Shown here piece after piece: positions 37,392-47,760 of a stretch of DNA of 64,000 nt. The stretch lies in the NCBI GenBank assembly GCA_000378025.1, contig KB899087.1:2666001-2730000 (forward strand). The letters are read 5' to 3'. The DNA comes from Xanthobacteraceae bacterium 501b (GTDB taxonomy: Bacteria > Pseudomonadota > Alphaproteobacteria > Rhizobiales > Xanthobacteraceae). The notes under the pieces are model-generated. The model saw only the letters and a list, made by a program, of their open reading frames with translations, made no database searches and had not been told where the DNA came from. Positions within the stretch are counted from its first letter, which is position 1. Each line of letters starts with the position of its first letter. The translations under genes were made by a program, and so were the position numbers.

Positions 37392-38339
37392 TCACAGCGC
37401 ATCGAACGCCCCCGTGCGCTTGGCGAGGGTGAGGAACACCGCCATGACCAGGATCGGCACCAGCGAGAAGGCGGCCGCCAGCGGGATATTCCCGGCCGTG
37501 CCCTGCAGCGTGTACACCGCCTGCCCTAGCACCAGCGCCGAGGTACCGATGATCTGCGGCACGATGTAGTCGCCCAGCGTCAGCGAGAAGGTGAAGATCG
37601 CGCCGGCCACCACGCCCGGCATCGCCAGCGGCAGGATCACCGTGCGGAAGACGAGGCCGGGCGCCGCACCGAGATCGCCTGCCGCTTCAATGAGATGCGG
37701 CGGCACCCGCTCCAGCGCCGCCTGCACGGGCAGTATCATGAAGGGCAGCCAGAGATAGGTGAAGGTGAGCACCATGCCGGTGTAGCTGACCGAGAGCGAG
37801 GGCCCACCGACCAGCGGCAGGTCCAGCCACGCCTCCAGCGCGCCGCCGAGGCCGACCTGGCCGGCGAACCAGCCTATGGCGCCTTCCTTGGCCAGCAGCA
37901 GCTTCCAGCCATAGACCTTGACCAGATAGCTCGACCACAGCGGCATCATCACGGCGAGATAGAACGCCGCCTTCACCTTCGGCCCGGCATAGCGGGCGGC
38001 GTAATAGGCGATGGGGAAGGCGATGATGGCGCACAGCAGGGTGACGGCCCCGGCAATTCCGATGGTTCGCAGCAGGATGTCGAGATTGGCGGGGCGGAAA
38101 AGCTCCAGCAGCGTCGCGGTGGTCGGCTCTCGGACGATGGTGCCTGAAAACTCATCTATCGAAAAAACCGATTGCCCGAGGAACACGAACAGGCTGCCGA
38201 GATAGACCAGCCCCAGCCACAGCAGCGGCGGCAGCAGGAGCAGCAGCGTCAGCAGCCGCGCCCGGCGCACCAGCACGTCGGAGAGGCGGCGCAGCAGCCC
38301 CTCGCGCGGGGCCGGCAGATCGAGGCTGGCAAGGCTCAT
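37392..38339 (-). CDS. ydcU: Polyamine ABC transporter permease (YdcU-type)
   Basis: 315 residues with six predicted helices after a ~25-residue cytoplasmic N-terminus. The coupling motif is [27 protein letters not shown], the PotB/YdcU pattern. Its ATG overlaps the ydcT stop (38336-38339, ATGA), so production is coupled to the ATPase. A 39-bp gap separates it from ydcV. It forms the membrane channel with YdcV. Confidence 0.93.
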   Translation of the reverse strand: MSLASLDLPAPREGLLRRLSDVLVRRARLLTLLLLLPPLLWLGLVYLGSLFVFLGQSVFSIDEFSGTIVREPTTATLLELFRPANLDILLRTIGIAGAVTLLCAIIAFPIAYYAARYAGPKVKAAFYLAVMMPLWSSYLVKVYGWKLLLAKEGAIGWFAGQVGLGGALEAWLDLPLVGGPSLSVSYTGMVLTFTYLWLPFMILPVQAALERVPPHLIEAAGDLGAAPGLVFRTVILPLAMPGVVAGAIFTFSLTLGDYIVPQIIGTSALVLGQAVYTLQGTAGNIPLAAAFSLVPILVMAVFLTLAKRTGAFDAL

Positions 38340-39376
38340 TGCTCGCCCTCCATCGGCCGCACCGCATACCTCGGCACCGCGAGCCGGACGGTGGCACCCG
38401 CCATCACCCCCGCAGCCGTGGCGGGGATGGCGGCCGTGAGCGCCAGCCCCTCGCCCGTGAGCACGCTGACGCGGCGCACCGGGCCCTGATAGGACACGTC
38501 GGTGACGCGCGCTTCCACCAGCGCCGCGCCTTCCGGCACCGGAGCGCCGGGCGCGAGGAGCGCGATCTTCTCCGGCCGCAGGCTGGAAGGTCGCGCCGGC
38601 CCGCCCAGCGCCTGCGCCTGCGGTGCCTCCAGCACATTGGCCGAGCCGACGAAGCGGGCGACGAAGCGGGTCGCCGGGCGCTCATAGACCTCTTCCGGCG
38701 GCCCGACCTGCACGATCCGCCCCTCATTGAACACGGCGACGCGGTCGGCCATGGACAGCGCCTCGCTCTGGTCATGGGTGACGAAGACGAAGGTGAGGCC
38801 GAGCGCCCGCTGCAAGCCCTTCAGTTCGCTCTGCATTTCCTCGCGCAGCTTGAGGTCGAGCGCGCCCAGCGGCTCGTCGAGCAGCAGCACTTTCGGCCGC
38901 ACCACCAGCGCCCGGGCCAAGGCGACGCGCTGGCGCTGGCCGCCGGAGAGTTGCGCGGGGCGGCGGGTTTCCATGCCCGAGAGCTTGACCATGGCCAGCG
39001 CCTCGCGGGCCATCCGGTCGCGCTCGGCTCGGCCAATACCCCGCACGCGCAGCCCATAGGCGACATTGTCGCCGACCGAGAGGTGCGGGAACAGCGCGTA
39101 GTCCTGGAACACGGTGTTCACCGCCCGGCGATAGGGCGGCAGGCCTTCCACCGTCTCGCCGAAAATCTCGATATGGCCGGCATCGGGCTGCTCGAAGCCG
39201 GCGATCAGGCGCAGGCAGGTGGTCTTGCCCGAGCCGGACGGGCCGAGCATGGCGAAAAACTCACCCGGCGCGATGGAGAGATCGACGCCATCCACCGCCC
39301 GCACCACGCCGAAATGCCTGACAACGCTGGCGAATCGAACGGCGGGAAGTGCGATGGGGGCGGCGTGGGCATGCAT
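38336..39376 (-). CDS. ydcT: Polyamine ABC transporter ATP-binding protein (YdcT-type)
   Basis: 346 residues. Walker [11 protein letters not shown]-loop region [20 protein letters not shown], signature LSGGQRQR and Walker [12 protein letters not shown] are all visible. A C-terminal TOBE-type domain ends the protein, as in PotA/YdcT. I chose ATG at 39376 because an ABC domain should start soon after; the open frame continues upstream into GC-rich repeat DNA with no homology. It powers uptake through YdcU/YdcV. Confidence 0.93.
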   Translation of the reverse strand: MHAHAAPIALPAVRFASVVRHFGVVRAVDGVDLSIAPGEFFAMLGPSGSGKTTCLRLIAGFEQPDAGHIEIFGETVEGLPPYRRAVNTVFQDYALFPHLSVGDNVAYGLRVRGIGRAERDRMAREALAMVKLSGMETRRPAQLSGGQRQRVALARALVVRPKVLLLDEPLGALDLKLREEMQSELKGLQRALGLTFVFVTHDQSEALSMADRVAVFNEGRIVQVGPPEEVYERPATRFVARFVGSANVLEAPQAQALGGPARPSSLRPEKIALLAPGAPVPEGAALVEARVTDVSYQGPVRRVSVLTGEGLALTAAIPATAAGVMAGATVRLAVPRYAVRPMEGEQ

Positions 39377-39669
39377 GAGGAAGATCCAGGGGCCGTTAGG
39401 AAGACTGGAAACAGGGCGCTGCGCGCGTTCTGCCGTGGTCGGGCGTTGATGGCCCCTCATGGCCGGGCTTGACCCGGCCACCCAGAATATGACGGCAAGC
39501 CGACAGCGGGCCTGGGTCCCCGGGTCAAGCCCGGTGATGAGGGCATTCGGGAGTGGGCGAGCCGCGCGGCGCGCCGCGAAGATGCTCGACGATGGGCCCC
39601 AGAACGCCCCTCCCTCAAAGCCCGGGCCTTCGCCCGGGCACCTCAGGATGACGTCGCATGGAGGAAGTC
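39377..39669. repeat. Intergenic palindromic repeats between ydcT and ydcS
   Basis: The gap holds GC-rich palindromes of the kind found elsewhere in the window: ggcttgacccgg (39467-39478), ccgggtcaagcccgg (39519-39533) and cccgggccttcgcccggg (39620-39637). These could form hairpins between the binding-protein gene and the ATPase and may reduce read-through to the transporter core. Confidence 0.65.
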
Positions 39670-40839
39670 CTACCGCCCGCCGAGGACGGCGATGTAGTCC
39701 GACACCCAGCGGTAATAAGGCACGCAGCCTTCGGCCTGGGTGGCGCATTTGGCCACCGGCGTGCGCCAGAAATGGATGCGCTCGAACTCCTCCATGCCAT
39801 TGGTCTTGCAGCCTTCCGCGCCCAGCAGCTCATTGCCCTTGCAGGCGGCGGGGACGGCGGGCACCGAGCCGAACCAGGCGGCGAGATCGCCCTGCACCTT
39901 GGGGCTCAGCGAGTGCTCCATCCACATATAGGCGCAGTTCGGGTGCGCGGCGTCGGCGTGCATCATGGTGGTGTCGGCCCAGCCGGTGGCGCCCTCGCTC
40001 GGAATGGTCGAGGCGATCGGCTTCTTCTGGCTTTGCAGCAGGTTGACCTGGAACGGCCAGGAGGAGGAGGCGACGACGCCCTCATTGGTGAAGTCGTCGA
40101 TCTGGATCATGGCGTCGTGCCAGTAGCGCTGCACGATCTTGCGCTGCTGGCGCAGCAAATCGAGCGCGGCCTTGTACTGCGTCTCGGTCAGCTCATAGGG
40201 GTCCTTGATGCCCAGCTCCGGCTTGTGGGTCATCAGGTAGAGCGCGGCGTCGGCGATGTAGATCGGGCCGTCAAAGGCCTGGATGCGACCCTTATTGGAC
40301 TTGCCGTCCGGCAGGGTCTGCTCCTCGAACACCACATTCCAGCTCTTGGGCGCTTCGCCCTTGAACGCTTCCGTGTTGTACATCAACACGTTGGAGCCCC
40401 ACTGATAGGGCGTGCCGTAATGCACGCCGTTCACCGTGTGCCAGGGCGCGTCCTGCAGGCGCGGGTCCACCGTTCCCCAGCTCGGGATCAGCTTGGTGTT
40501 GATGGGCGCGACCTTCTTGCCGGCGATGAGGCGGAGCGAGGCGTCGCCGGAGGCGGTGACGAGGTCGAAGCCGCCCTCATTCATCAGCGCGACCATCTCA
40601 TCGGAAGTACCGGCGGTCTTCACATTGACCTTGCAGCCGGTCTTGGTCTCGAATTCCGTCACCCAGTCAAAGGCCTTGTCGGTGTCGCCGCGCTCGATAT
40701 AGCCGGCCCAAGCGACGATATCGACCTGGCCTTCGCCCTTGCCGACCGAGGTCATTTCCGCAGCAAAAACAGGGTTTAAGGCGAGAGAGGCGCTGGCGGC
40801 GAGCGCCGGCAGACGCAGATAATGCGAGAGGCGCGGCAT
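39670..40839 (-). CDS. ydcS: Polyamine ABC transporter substrate-binding protein (YdcS-type)
   Basis: 389 residues. A signal peptide ([26 protein letters not shown]) exports it to the periplasm. The bulk resembles PotD/Ydc[30 protein letters not shown] near the N-terminus and later [16 protein letters not shown] segments. Start ATG 40839 has gagggaaa upstream. It is the first gene of the ydcS-ydcT-ydcU-ydcV-patD group. Putrescine is the inferred ligand, from the E. coli operon. Confidence 0.92.
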   Translation of the reverse strand: MPRLSHYLRLPALAASASLALNPVFAAEMTSVGKGEGQVDIVAWAGYIERGDTDKAFDWVTEFETKTGCKVNVKTAGTSDEMVALMNEGGFDLVTASGDASLRLIAGKKVAPINTKLIPSWGTVDPRLQDAPWHTVNGVHYGTPYQWGSNVLMYNTEAFKGEAPKSWNVVFEEQTLPDGKSNKGRIQAFDGPIYIADAALYLMTHKPELGIKDPYELTETQYKAALDLLRQQRKIVQRYWHDAMIQIDDFTNEGVVASSSWPFQVNLLQSQKKPIASTIPSEGATGWADTTMMHADAAHPNCAYMWMEHSLSPKVQGDLAAWFGSVPAVPAACKGNELLGAEGCKTNGMEEFERIHFWRTPVAKCATQAEGCVPYYRWVSDYIAVLGGR

Positions 40840-41332
40840 GGTCTGTTTCCCTCTGTTCTGCGGGCTATAGCGGCCCTTTGGAATGAGTGTGACGCTGCGT
40901 CGGGCCCAGCGCCACACCAAAGATCAGAAGGCTGCTATCGGATAAACCGATGAGTAGGGAATGGGCAGATAGTGGCCGTGTTCCCCGCATGCCAGCCCTC
41001 AGGCCGGGCGTGACCCGGCCCGCTCCCGGCACGGCTGGGTCCCCGGGGCACGCCTGGGGATGAGGGCGGGAATGGGGTGCACGGAGCGCATCCTCTCCCC
41101 CGTGTCCCGGCCAAGCGGAGGCGCAGCCGAAGCGCGGAGCCGGGACCCCGCGGAAGACGCTTCAGCAATGCTCTGAGAGGTGGCAGCGAGAAGCCGCCCG
41201 CCCGCGCCCGGCCCCCTGGGCCCCGGATCGGCGCCGCACCAGCGCGGCTTGTCCGGGGAACGCATCTGCGAATGGGACCGCAGGCTTGCCCGGGGAACGC
41301 GGGACGGGCGCGGCAAACAAGGCCCGCCCCCT
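40840..41332. repeat. Intergenic region with dispersed palindromic repeats
   Basis: About 490 bp between ydcS and the LysR gene. It includes a ~46-bp element at 41102-41147 (starting gtgtcccggccaagcgg) that recurs inverted at 44748-44793. A second 46-bp element at 41214-41259 (ccctgggccccggatcggc...) recurs inverted at 62095-62140. The ydcS promoter should lie at the left end. Confidence 0.75.
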
Positions 41333-42244
41333 CTACCGCCCGCGCCCGCCATGGCGCGTGGCGGCGATGGAGACGAAGCCGGCGGCGGCGGGGGAGAGCG
41401 GCGAGCCGCGCCGCCAGGCGGTCGCCACCTCCACCGCCGGCACATTGTCGATCAGCGTGCGCGCCTCGATCTTGTCGCCTTCCAGCGACCAGGGCCGGTA
41501 GGTGAGGTCCGGCAGCACCGCCACCCCGGCGCCGGTCGCCACCAGCGAGCGCACCGCCTCCACCGAGCGGGTGCGGAAGGCCACCGGCGGGCGGATGCCG
41601 AGCCGGCGCCAGACGATTTCCGACGCCTCGGCGATTTCGTCAATGGTGAGAAGCACATGCGGCTCCTCGGCGAGATCACGCAGGCTGACCCGCTCCGCCG
41701 CCAGCGCCGGATGGCCGAGCGGCAGCCACACGCGATAGGGCGAGATTTCCACCGCCTGCGTCTGCAGCGCCGCCGAGTGCCGGCCGGGCGGCAGCACCAT
41801 GACCGCGACATCGAGTTCGCCACCGACCAGCAGATGTTCGAGATAATCGCCGGCATCCTCCACCGCCTCCACCGCAACGCCGGGAAAGGCGCGGCGGAAG
41901 CGGGCGATGAGGTCGGAATAGATGTAGCCGGCGACCAGCGGCGTCACCCCGACGGCGAGGCGCCCGGTGAGCGCCGCCATCTCCGGCCCCGCCAGCGCCC
42001 GCCGCGCATCGGCGACATCGCTGAGGATTTTGCGCGCATGGCGCAGGAAATGATGGCCCTTGAGGGTGAGGTCGACGCCGCGCGCATGGCGCTCCAGCAG
42101 TTTGATGCCGAGGTCCAGCTCCAGCTCGCGCAGGGCCTCGGTCACGGTCGACTGCGAGATCGACAGCGTGTGCGCCGCCGAGGAGACGGAACCGTTCTCC
42201 GCCACCGCGACGAGATATTGAAGCTGGCGCAGCGAAAAAGCCAT
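41333..42244 (-). CDS. LysR-family transcriptional regulator
   Basis: 303 residues. The N-terminal winged helix reads LRQLQYLVAVAENGSVSSAAHTLSISQSTVTEALRELE (residues ~4-42), typical of LysR. The effector domain follows (RLAVGVTPLVAGYIYSDLIARF onward). LysR proteins usually act on a neighbouring target; the nearest same-strand gene downstream is ydcS, 500 bp away, and the gene before it is the FAD reductase. Its target and effector are therefore uncertain, with the polyamine operon the most attractive candidate. Confidence 0.93.
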   Translation of the reverse strand: MAFSLRQLQYLVAVAENGSVSSAAHTLSISQSTVTEALRELELDLGIKLLERHARGVDLTLKGHHFLRHARKILSDVADARRALAGPEMAALTGRLAVGVTPLVAGYIYSDLIARFRRAFPGVAVEAVEDAGDYLEHLLVGGELDVAVMVLPPGRHSAALQTQAVEISPYRVWLPLGHPALAAERVSLRDLAEEPHVLLTIDEIAEASEIVWRRLGIRPPVAFRTRSVEAVRSLVATGAGVAVLPDLTYRPWSLEGDKIEARTLIDNVPAVEVATAWRRGSPLSPAAAGFVSIAATRHGGRGR

Positions 42245-42368
42245 CGGAAGTTCCGGGGGGAGAGGTTCCCGGCGAGTGTAAGCGCCCGATTTCCCGCCTG
42301 CTAGTCAGGCCGATGAGGTGGACGATCAGGCCGATGAGAGCAAACAGGCCAGCGACGCACCCGGCGCG

Positions 42369-43604
42369 CTATTTCGCCAGCAGGCTCTTCAGCTCGAAGC
42401 TCTCATCGGCGGCCTGCGCCGGCGTGATCGCCGGCGTGCCGGCGAGCAGCCGGCGGCCGAGCATGTGGTCGGCGGGGCGGTTGACGCTCTCAATGGCGGT
42501 GAGCACGCCGTCGCGGAAGCGGAACACCGAGAAGCGGCGCGAGGCGGGGTCGCCGCGCAGCACCGCGCTGTCGGTGGCGGCGGCGAGGCCGACCATCTGC
42601 AGCTTGAGGTCGGCCTGGTCGCTCCAGAACCACGGCACCGCGTCGAAGGGGGACACCCTGCCGGTGAGCCGATGGGCGAGGCTGCGGGCCTGGTCGGCGG
42701 CGTTCTGCACCGATTCCAGCCGGACATGGGTGGTGCCGTCTTTTGCGGCGAAGCGGCTGGGATAGGCCACCGCGTCGCCCAGCGCTGATATGGCGGGATC
42801 CATGGTGGCCAGATGCGCGTCGACGACGATGCCGTTCGCCACCTCCAGCCCGGCGGCGGCGGCCAGTTCGACATTCGGCACCACGCCGATGCCGACCAGC
42901 ACGAAATCCGCCGGGTGCACCGTGCCATCACCGGTGGCGACGCCGGTGACGTGCCCGCCCTCGCCTTCCAGCCCGACCACGCCGGCGCCGAGCACGAGCT
43001 TCGTGCCCATGGCAGCGTGGGCGTGGGCGAAAAACGCCGACATCTCGGGCGAGACGGCGCGGGCCAGCACGCGGCCGGCGCCTTCCAGCACCGTCACTTC
43101 ATGGCCGAGCGCGCGGGCGACGGCGGCGAATTCCAGCCCGATGAAGCCGGCGCCGATCACCACCACGCGGCGGGCGACAGCGAGCTTGCCCTTCAGCGCG
43201 TCGGCATCGGCCAGGGTGCGCAGATAGTACACGCCGGCGAGATCATGCCCCGGCACGGGCAGCGGCCGGTTGCGGGCGCCGGTGGCGAGGATGAGATGGG
43301 CATAGGGCAGCGCCGTGCCGTCTTCCAGCAGCAGGCGCTGGCCGGGCCGGTCGATGGCGGTGGCGCGGGCGTTGACCAGCTCGATGCGGTGGTCGGCGTA
43401 GAAGGCGCCGGCGCGCAGCTCGATCTGCTCGATGCCGGCCTCGCTTTTCATATAGGCCTTGGACAGCGGCGGGCGCTGATAGGGCAGGCCCGGCTCGTCG
43501 CCGACAAGCACCAGCCGGCCCGCATAGCCGCAATCGCGCAGCGAGGCGGCGGCCTGGAAACCGCCCTGCCCGGCGCCGAGGATAACGATGCCCGCCTCGC
43601 TCAT
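42369..43604 (-). CDS. FAD-dependent NAD(P)H oxidoreductase (ferredoxin/rubredoxin reductase type)
   Basis: 411 residues. Two Rossmann motifs are clear: ILGAGQGGFQAAASLR for FAD (about 7-22) and VVVIGAGFIGLEFAAVARALG for NAD(P)H (about 145-165). The ATG motif of the FAD family (LILATGARNRPL) and the GIGVVPNVELAAAAGL segment fit ferredoxin reductases of oxygenase systems and rubredoxin reductases. The C-terminal ~85 residues form the reductase dimer/substrate domain. Its electron acceptor is not encoded nearby. The start overlaps the acyltransferase stop as ATGA, so the genes are co-expressed, without an obvious functional link. Confidence 0.9.
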   Translation of the reverse strand: MSEAGIVILGAGQGGFQAAASLRDCGYAGRLVLVGDEPGLPYQRPPLSKAYMKSEAGIEQIELRAGAFYADHRIELVNARATAIDRPGQRLLLEDGTALPYAHLILATGARNRPLPVPGHDLAGVYYLRTLADADALKGKLAVARRVVVIGAGFIGLEFAAVARALGHEVTVLEGAGRVLARAVSPEMSAFFAHAHAAMGTKLVLGAGVVGLEGEGGHVTGVATGDGTVHPADFVLVGIGVVPNVELAAAAGLEVANGIVVDAHLATMDPAISALGDAVAYPSRFAAKDGTTHVRLESVQNAADQARSLAHRLTGRVSPFDAVPWFWSDQADLKLQMVGLAAATDSAVLRGDPASRRFSVFRFRDGVLTAIESVNRPADHMLGRRLLAGTPAITPAQAADESFELKSLLAK

Positions 43605-44323
43605 GAAGCCTTCCCCTCCTGCGCGACCAGCCGGTCGCGTTCCGCATAGATCGCCTCGCTCAGCCTTGCCATGAACTCGCGGTCCGGCAGGCCGGGCGGA
43701 ATGGGCGGCAGATAGGAGACGGTGATGGTGCCCGGCCGGATGGCAAAGCTGCGCGCCGGCCAGAACAGGCCGGCATTGTTGACGACAGGCACAACAGGCA
43801 GGTCCAGCGCCTTGTAGAGCAGCAGCACGCCGCGATGGAACTCGGCCCGCTCGTCGACCGCGCGTCGGGTGCCTTCGGGGAAGATCAGCAGGTTGCGCCC
43901 ATGTTCGCTGGCCTCGCGGCCCTCGCGGAACATCTTCTTCACCGAGGAGGCGCCGCCGGCGCGGTCGATGGCGATCATCGGCGAGCGCTTGAGGAACCAG
44001 CCGAACACCGGGATGCGGTACAGCTCTTCCTTCAGCACGATGGCGACATCGGGGATGAGCACGGCGGCGGCGATGGTCTCGAAGGCGGATTGGTGGTTGC
44101 CGACATAGAGCGCCGGCTCGGGCGGGCGGTTTTCCTCGCCAATGGTGCGGTAGGAAAGCCCGACGAGGCGCAATATCGCCAGCACCCCGCCGGCCCAGAA
44201 GCGCGAAAAGCGGCGGGTGGCGTGCGGCCGGTCGAGCCACGCGAAATAGGGAATGGTCGCGGCGAGCAGCACCGTCCACAGGACGAGCAGCAGGAGGAAA
44301 ACGGACGAGCGCAGGCGGGCCAT
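43601..44323 (-). CDS. Lysophospholipid/1-acyl-glycerol-3-phosphate acyltransferase (PlsC family)
   Basis: 240 residues with an N-terminal membrane segment (about 8-25). The acyltransferase block NHQSAFE gives HX4E, a variant of the usual HX4D, and is followed by FPEGTRRAV as motif III. This enzyme class transfers a fatty acid onto lysophosphatidate or a related lipid at the membrane. The E variant also occurs in other alphaproteobacterial members that I know of, so activity is likely. It is upstream of and coupled to the FAD reductase gene. Confidence 0.9.
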   Translation of the reverse strand: MARLRSSVFLLLLVLWTVLLAATIPYFAWLDRPHATRRFSRFWAGGVLAILRLVGLSYRTIGEENRPPEPALYVGNHQSAFETIAAAVLIPDVAIVLKEELYRIPVFGWFLKRSPMIAIDRAGGASSVKKMFREGREASEHGRNLLIFPEGTRRAVDERAEFHRGVLLLYKALDLPVVPVVNNAGLFWPARSFAIRPGTITVSYLPPIPPGLPDREFMARLSEAIYAERDRLVAQEGKAS

Positions 44324-44853
44324 GGGCGGGGGGTCTCTGACGGGACGCGCCGGGTCTAGCAGATCGGGCGGGCGGACGGGAGGGGTGCGGGGGAGTCCGT
44401 TCCCCGCACACGCCTTCCCCCATGCGCGACGCCCTCCCTTTACGCGCCGTCATCCCCGGGCTTGACCCGGGGATCCACGTCTTCCGCCCGAGCCAAAGGT
44501 AAGGCGTGGATGCCCGGGTCGGGCCCGGGCATGACGGTGTGAAGGCGGAGCCCCGGAAGGCGTGGGTGCCCGGGCCGGGCCGGGCATGACGGTGTGACGG
44601 CGAGGCCCCGGAAGGCGTGGATGCCCGGGCCACGCCCGGGCATGACGGTGTGAGAGCGGGGCACCGGAAGGCGTGGATGCCCGGGCCGGGCCCGGGCATG
44701 ACGGTGTGAAGGCGGAGCCGGGGGGATGCCGGCGGCGGTTTCCCCTGGGTCCCGGCGCGGCGCTTCGGCTACGCCTCCGCTGGGCCGGGACACGGGGTGC
44801 GCACATCGCCGCAGCGCTCCCGCACGGGGCCGTGACGCGGGGGCGCGACAGGT
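44324..44853. repeat. Repeat-rich intergenic region, including a 4-copy tandem array
   Basis: About 530 bp without a gene. A palindrome at 44451-44475 (ccccgggcttgacccgggg) is followed by a tandem array at 44501-44722. A ~46-bp element at 44748-44793 is shared with 41102-41147 in inverted form. The left part should contain the acyltransferase promoter. Confidence 0.8.
44501..44722. repeat. Tandem array of a 55-56-bp palindromic unit, four copies
   Basis: Units begin at 44501, 44557, 44612 and 44668, each starting aaggcgtggrtgcccgggy. Every unit contains a GC-rich hairpin (cccgggcc..ggcccggg type) followed by gcatgacggtgtga and a gcgg-rich joint. Copies are near-identical and contiguous, with no unique spacers. 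Confidence 0.88.
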
Positions 44854-46590
44854 TCACCCATTGCCGGCCGGCGGTGGGGCGGGTTCCAGCAGGGCGAAGG
44901 CGTTGACGTCGAACATGCCGAAATCGGTGATCTTCAGATGCGGAATGACCGGCAGCGGCAAAAACGCCACCTGCAGGAACGGTTCGGCCAGCACCACGCC
45001 CAGCGCCTTCGCCGCCGCGCGCAGCGGGATCAGCGCGTCGTGCACCTCCTCGAACGAGGTGTCCGCCATCAGCCCGGCGACGGGCAAAGCGAGCTCGGCC
45101 GTCACCTCCCCGCCATCGGCCACCGCGAAGCCGCCGCGCATTTCGATGAGCCGGTTCACCGCCAGCGCCATGTCGGCCTCGTCGACGCCGACCACGGTGA
45201 TGTTGTGGCTGTCATGGCCGACCGAGGAGGCGATGGCGCCGCGCTTCATGCCGAAGCCATGCACGAAGCCGCGGCCGATATTGCCGTTGCGCCCGTGCCG
45301 CTCGACCACGCAGACCTTCACCGCGTCCTTCTCAAGGTCCACCCGCTTCTCGCCATCGAAGACGGCCAGGTCGAGCCGCACATCCTCGGTGATGATGCGG
45401 CCCGGTACCACGCCGATAACGCGGGTGGCGCTCTCCGTGGCCGGGATGCGGAAATCCGCCGCCGCGACCTTCCGCGCCTTCACCGAATCCATGCCGACCG
45501 GGGCGACATGCCCGCGCGCGGCGAACAGTTCCGGCGTCACCAGCCGGCCGGCGGAGATGACCTGGCGGACCGAGCAGGCTTCCAGATTATCCACCAGCAC
45601 GATGTCCGCCCGCCTTCCGGGGGCGATGAGGCCGCGATCGGTGAGGCCGAAGGCATTGGCCGCCGACCAGCTCGCCACCCGGTAGACATGGTGCAGCGGC
45701 GCGCCATGGCGGATGGCCTCGGCGATCATGTAGTCGAGATGGCCTTCCTCGGCGATGTCCAGCGGGTTGCGGTCATCGGTGCAGAAGGCCAGGAACGCCG
45801 AGGTGTCGGCCGAGATCAGCGGAATCAGCGCGTGCAGGTCTTTCGAGACCGAGCCCTCGCGGATGAGCACCGTCATGCCCTTCATCAGCTTCTCGCGCGC
45901 CTCCTCCAGCCCCGTCGCCTCATGCTCGGTGCGGATGCCGGCGGCGATGTAGCCATTGAGGTCGCGCCCGCGCAGCAGCGGCGCGTGACCGTCAATATGC
46001 CCGTCGGAGAACAGCGACAGCTTGGCCAGGCACCCCTCATCGGCGAACAGCACGCCGGGGAAGTTCATGAATTCGGCGAGGCCGATGCCGGAGCCATGGC
46101 CGCGCAGCAGCGCGAGATCGGGCGCGGCGAGTTCCGCGCCGGCGGTTTCGAAGGTGGTGGCGGGCACGCAGGAGGAGAGCTGGACGCGCAGGTCCATGAG
46201 CGTGCGCTCGGCGCAGCGCTGGAAATAGGCGATGCCCTCCGCGCCCAGCACATTGGCGATTTCGTGCGGGTCGCAGATCGCCGTGGTGACGCCGTGCGGC
46301 AGCACGCAGCGGTCGAATTCCAGCGGCGTGACCAACGAGGATTCGACATGCAGATGCGTGTCGATGAAGCCCGGCACGGCGAACAGCCCGGCGCCGTCGA
46401 TCTCCCGCGCGCCGTGATATTCGCCATAGGTGCCGACGATGCGCTCCCCCACCATGGCGATGTCGGTGCGGGTGATGGCGCCAGTGATGACATCCAGCAG
46501 CTGGACGCCCTTGATCACGAGGTCCGCCGGCGCGGTGCCGCGCCCGGCCTCGATGAAGCGCGCGATTTCGGCCGGGCTTTGCGTCGCCAT
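44854..46590 (-). CDS. ade: Adenine deaminase
   Basis: 578 residues, the length of the AdeC/YicP family. It converts adenine to hypoxanthine. The amidohydrolase metal motif is [12 protein letters not shown] (about 74-85), with later catalytic segments [21 protein letters not shown] and [18 protein letters not shown]. The C-terminal adenine-deaminase domain ends with [11 protein letters not shown] and [14 protein letters not shown]. Start ATG 46590 has ggaaggact upstream, and it follows the aldo/keto reductase gene by two bases, so they share an operon. Confidence 0.96.
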   Translation of the reverse strand: MATQSPAEIARFIEAGRGTAPADLVIKGVQLLDVITGAITRTDIAMVGERIVGTYGEYHGAREIDGAGLFAVPGFIDTHLHVESSLVTPLEFDRCVLPHGVTTAICDPHEIANVLGAEGIAYFQRCAERTLMDLRVQLSSCVPATTFETAGAELAAPDLALLRGHGSGIGLAEFMNFPGVLFADEGCLAKLSLFSDGHIDGHAPLLRGRDLNGYIAAGIRTEHEATGLEEAREKLMKGMTVLIREGSVSKDLHALIPLISADTSAFLAFCTDDRNPLDIAEEGHLDYMIAEAIRHGAPLHHVYRVASWSAANAFGLTDRGLIAPGRRADIVLVDNLEACSVRQVISAGRLVTPELFAARGHVAPVGMDSVKARKVAAADFRIPATESATRVIGVVPGRIITEDVRLDLAVFDGEKRVDLEKDAVKVCVVERHGRNGNIGRGFVHGFGMKRGAIASSVGHDSHNITVVGVDEADMALAVNRLIEMRGGFAVADGGEVTAELALPVAGLMADTSFEEVHDALIPLRAAAKALGVVLAEPFLQVAFLPLPVIPHLKITDFGMFDVNAFALLEPAPPPAGNG

Positions 46591-46592
46591 TG

Positions 46593-47552
46593 TCAGTCCT
46601 TCCAGGCGCTGGCGCTGTCGAGCCGGGCCATGTCCGAGCCGGTGAGCGCGAGGTCGGCGCTGGCGATGAGGTCGCCGAGCTGTTCCACCCGCGAGGCGCT
46701 GGCGATGGGGGCGGTGATGCTGGGGCGGGCCATGACCCAGGCCAGCGCCACCTGGGTCGGCGTGGCGCCATGGGCGGCCGCCACCGTGTCGAGCGCGGCG
46801 AGAATGCGCTCGCCCCTCGGGTTGAGATATTTCTCCACCAGCGAGGCCCCGCGCACGCTTTTGCCGGCATCGGCGGCGCTGCGGTACTTGCCGGTGAGGA
46901 AGCCGGCGGCGAGCGAGAAATAGGGGATGACGCCAAGGCCGCTGGCGGCGCAGACCGCCTCGATATCGGCCTCATAGCCGGCGCGGGCGTAGAGATTATA
47001 TTCCGGCTGCAGCGTCTCGTAGCGCGGCAGTTTTTCGCGGGTCGACACCGCCAGCGCTTCGAACAGCCGGGGCGCGGTGAGGTTGGACGCGCCGATGATC
47101 CGCACCTTGCCGGCCCGGATCAATTCGTCATAGGCGCCCAGCACCTCCTCGAACGGGGTGTCCGGGTCGTCGAAATGCGACTGGTAGAGGTCGATATAGT
47201 CGGTCTGCAGTCGGGAGAGCGAAGCCTCGGCGGCGGCGCGGATATGGTCCGGGGCGAGGCTCACCTTGCCCTGCCCCATATCGGCGCCGACCTTGGTGGC
47301 GATGACGAGGCGGTCGCGATTGCCGCGCGCCTTCATCCATTTGCCGATGATGGCCTCGGATTCGCCGCCGGTGTGGCCCTCCGCCCAGCGCGAATACATG
47401 TCGGCGGTGTCGATGAAGCAGAAGCCGGCGTCGAACAGCGCGTCGAGCAGGCGGAAGGAGGTGGGCTCGTCGGCGGTCCAGCCGAACACATTGCCGCCGA
47501 TGCACAGCGGCGGCACCAGAATATCCGAGCGTCCGAGGCGGCGCAGTTCCAT
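46593..47552 (-). CDS. Aldo/keto reductase
   Basis: 319 residues of the AKR family, NADPH-dependent reductases of carbonyls. The catalytic tetrad region is visible: [12 protein letters not shown] (Asp and Tyr), LVIATKV (Lys) and [12 protein letters not shown] (His). The protein resembles the YajO/Tas-type AKRs. ATG at 47552 has ggaggag upstream and is chosen over a longer frame to 47639. It is transcribed together with adenine deaminase, two bases apart; the link between these functions is unclear. Confidence 0.92.
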   Translation of the reverse strand: MELRRLGRSDILVPPLCIGGNVFGWTADEPTSFRLLDALFDAGFCFIDTADMYSRWAEGHTGGESEAIIGKWMKARGNRDRLVIATKVGADMGQGKVSLAPDHIRAAAEASLSRLQTDYIDLYQSHFDDPDTPFEEVLGAYDELIRAGKVRIIGASNLTAPRLFEALAVSTREKLPRYETLQPEYNLYARAGYEADIEAVCAASGLGVIPYFSLAAGFLTGKYRSAADAGKSVRGASLVEKYLNPRGERILAALDTVAAAHGATPTQVALAWVMARPSITAPIASASRVEQLGDLIASADLALTGSDMARLDSASAWKD

Positions 47553-47650
47553 TCGTCTCTCCTCCGGCGGTCGATGAAGCGGGACGTGGCGGACGCCGCA
47601 GGCAGTCAGGCCCCGGCGCGCGCCGCCCCGATGTTGCAATGCGGGATCTC

Positions 47651-47699
47651 TAGAGTGCGATCCGATCAGATTGAACCAATCTGATCGGATCGCACTCTA
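47651..47699. repeat. Perfect 23-bp inverted repeat (hairpin)
   Basis: The arms 47651-47673 and 47677-47699 are exact reverse complements around the three bases aac; the core reads gatccgatcagattg. There is no following T-run on either strand. The type, a long palindrome with a ccgatcag core, is familiar from dispersed repeats of Hyphomicrobiales. A second hairpin with the same core lies 25 bp further on. Confidence 0.85.
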
Positions 47700-47723
47700 A
47701 CTCTAAGATAGAGAACGCGTTAT

Positions 47724-47752
47724 CCGATCAGCTTGCGATGCAAGCTGATCGG
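47724..47752. repeat. Second ccgatcag hairpin
   Basis: Arms ccgatcagcttg (47724-47735) and caagctgatcgg (47741-47752) pair perfectly around cgatg. It sits just beyond the DeoR-family stop codon, so this tandem pair of hairpins may help end that transcript or stabilise its RNA. Confidence 0.8.
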
Positions 47753-47760
47753 CGCGTGCT

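Noticed and set aside
44501..44722. CRISPR array
   Set aside because: The repeats are contiguous and near-identical without unique spacers, and no cas gene is near.
47651..47699. Rho-independent terminator
   Set aside because: The 23-bp hairpin lacks a T-run on either strand.
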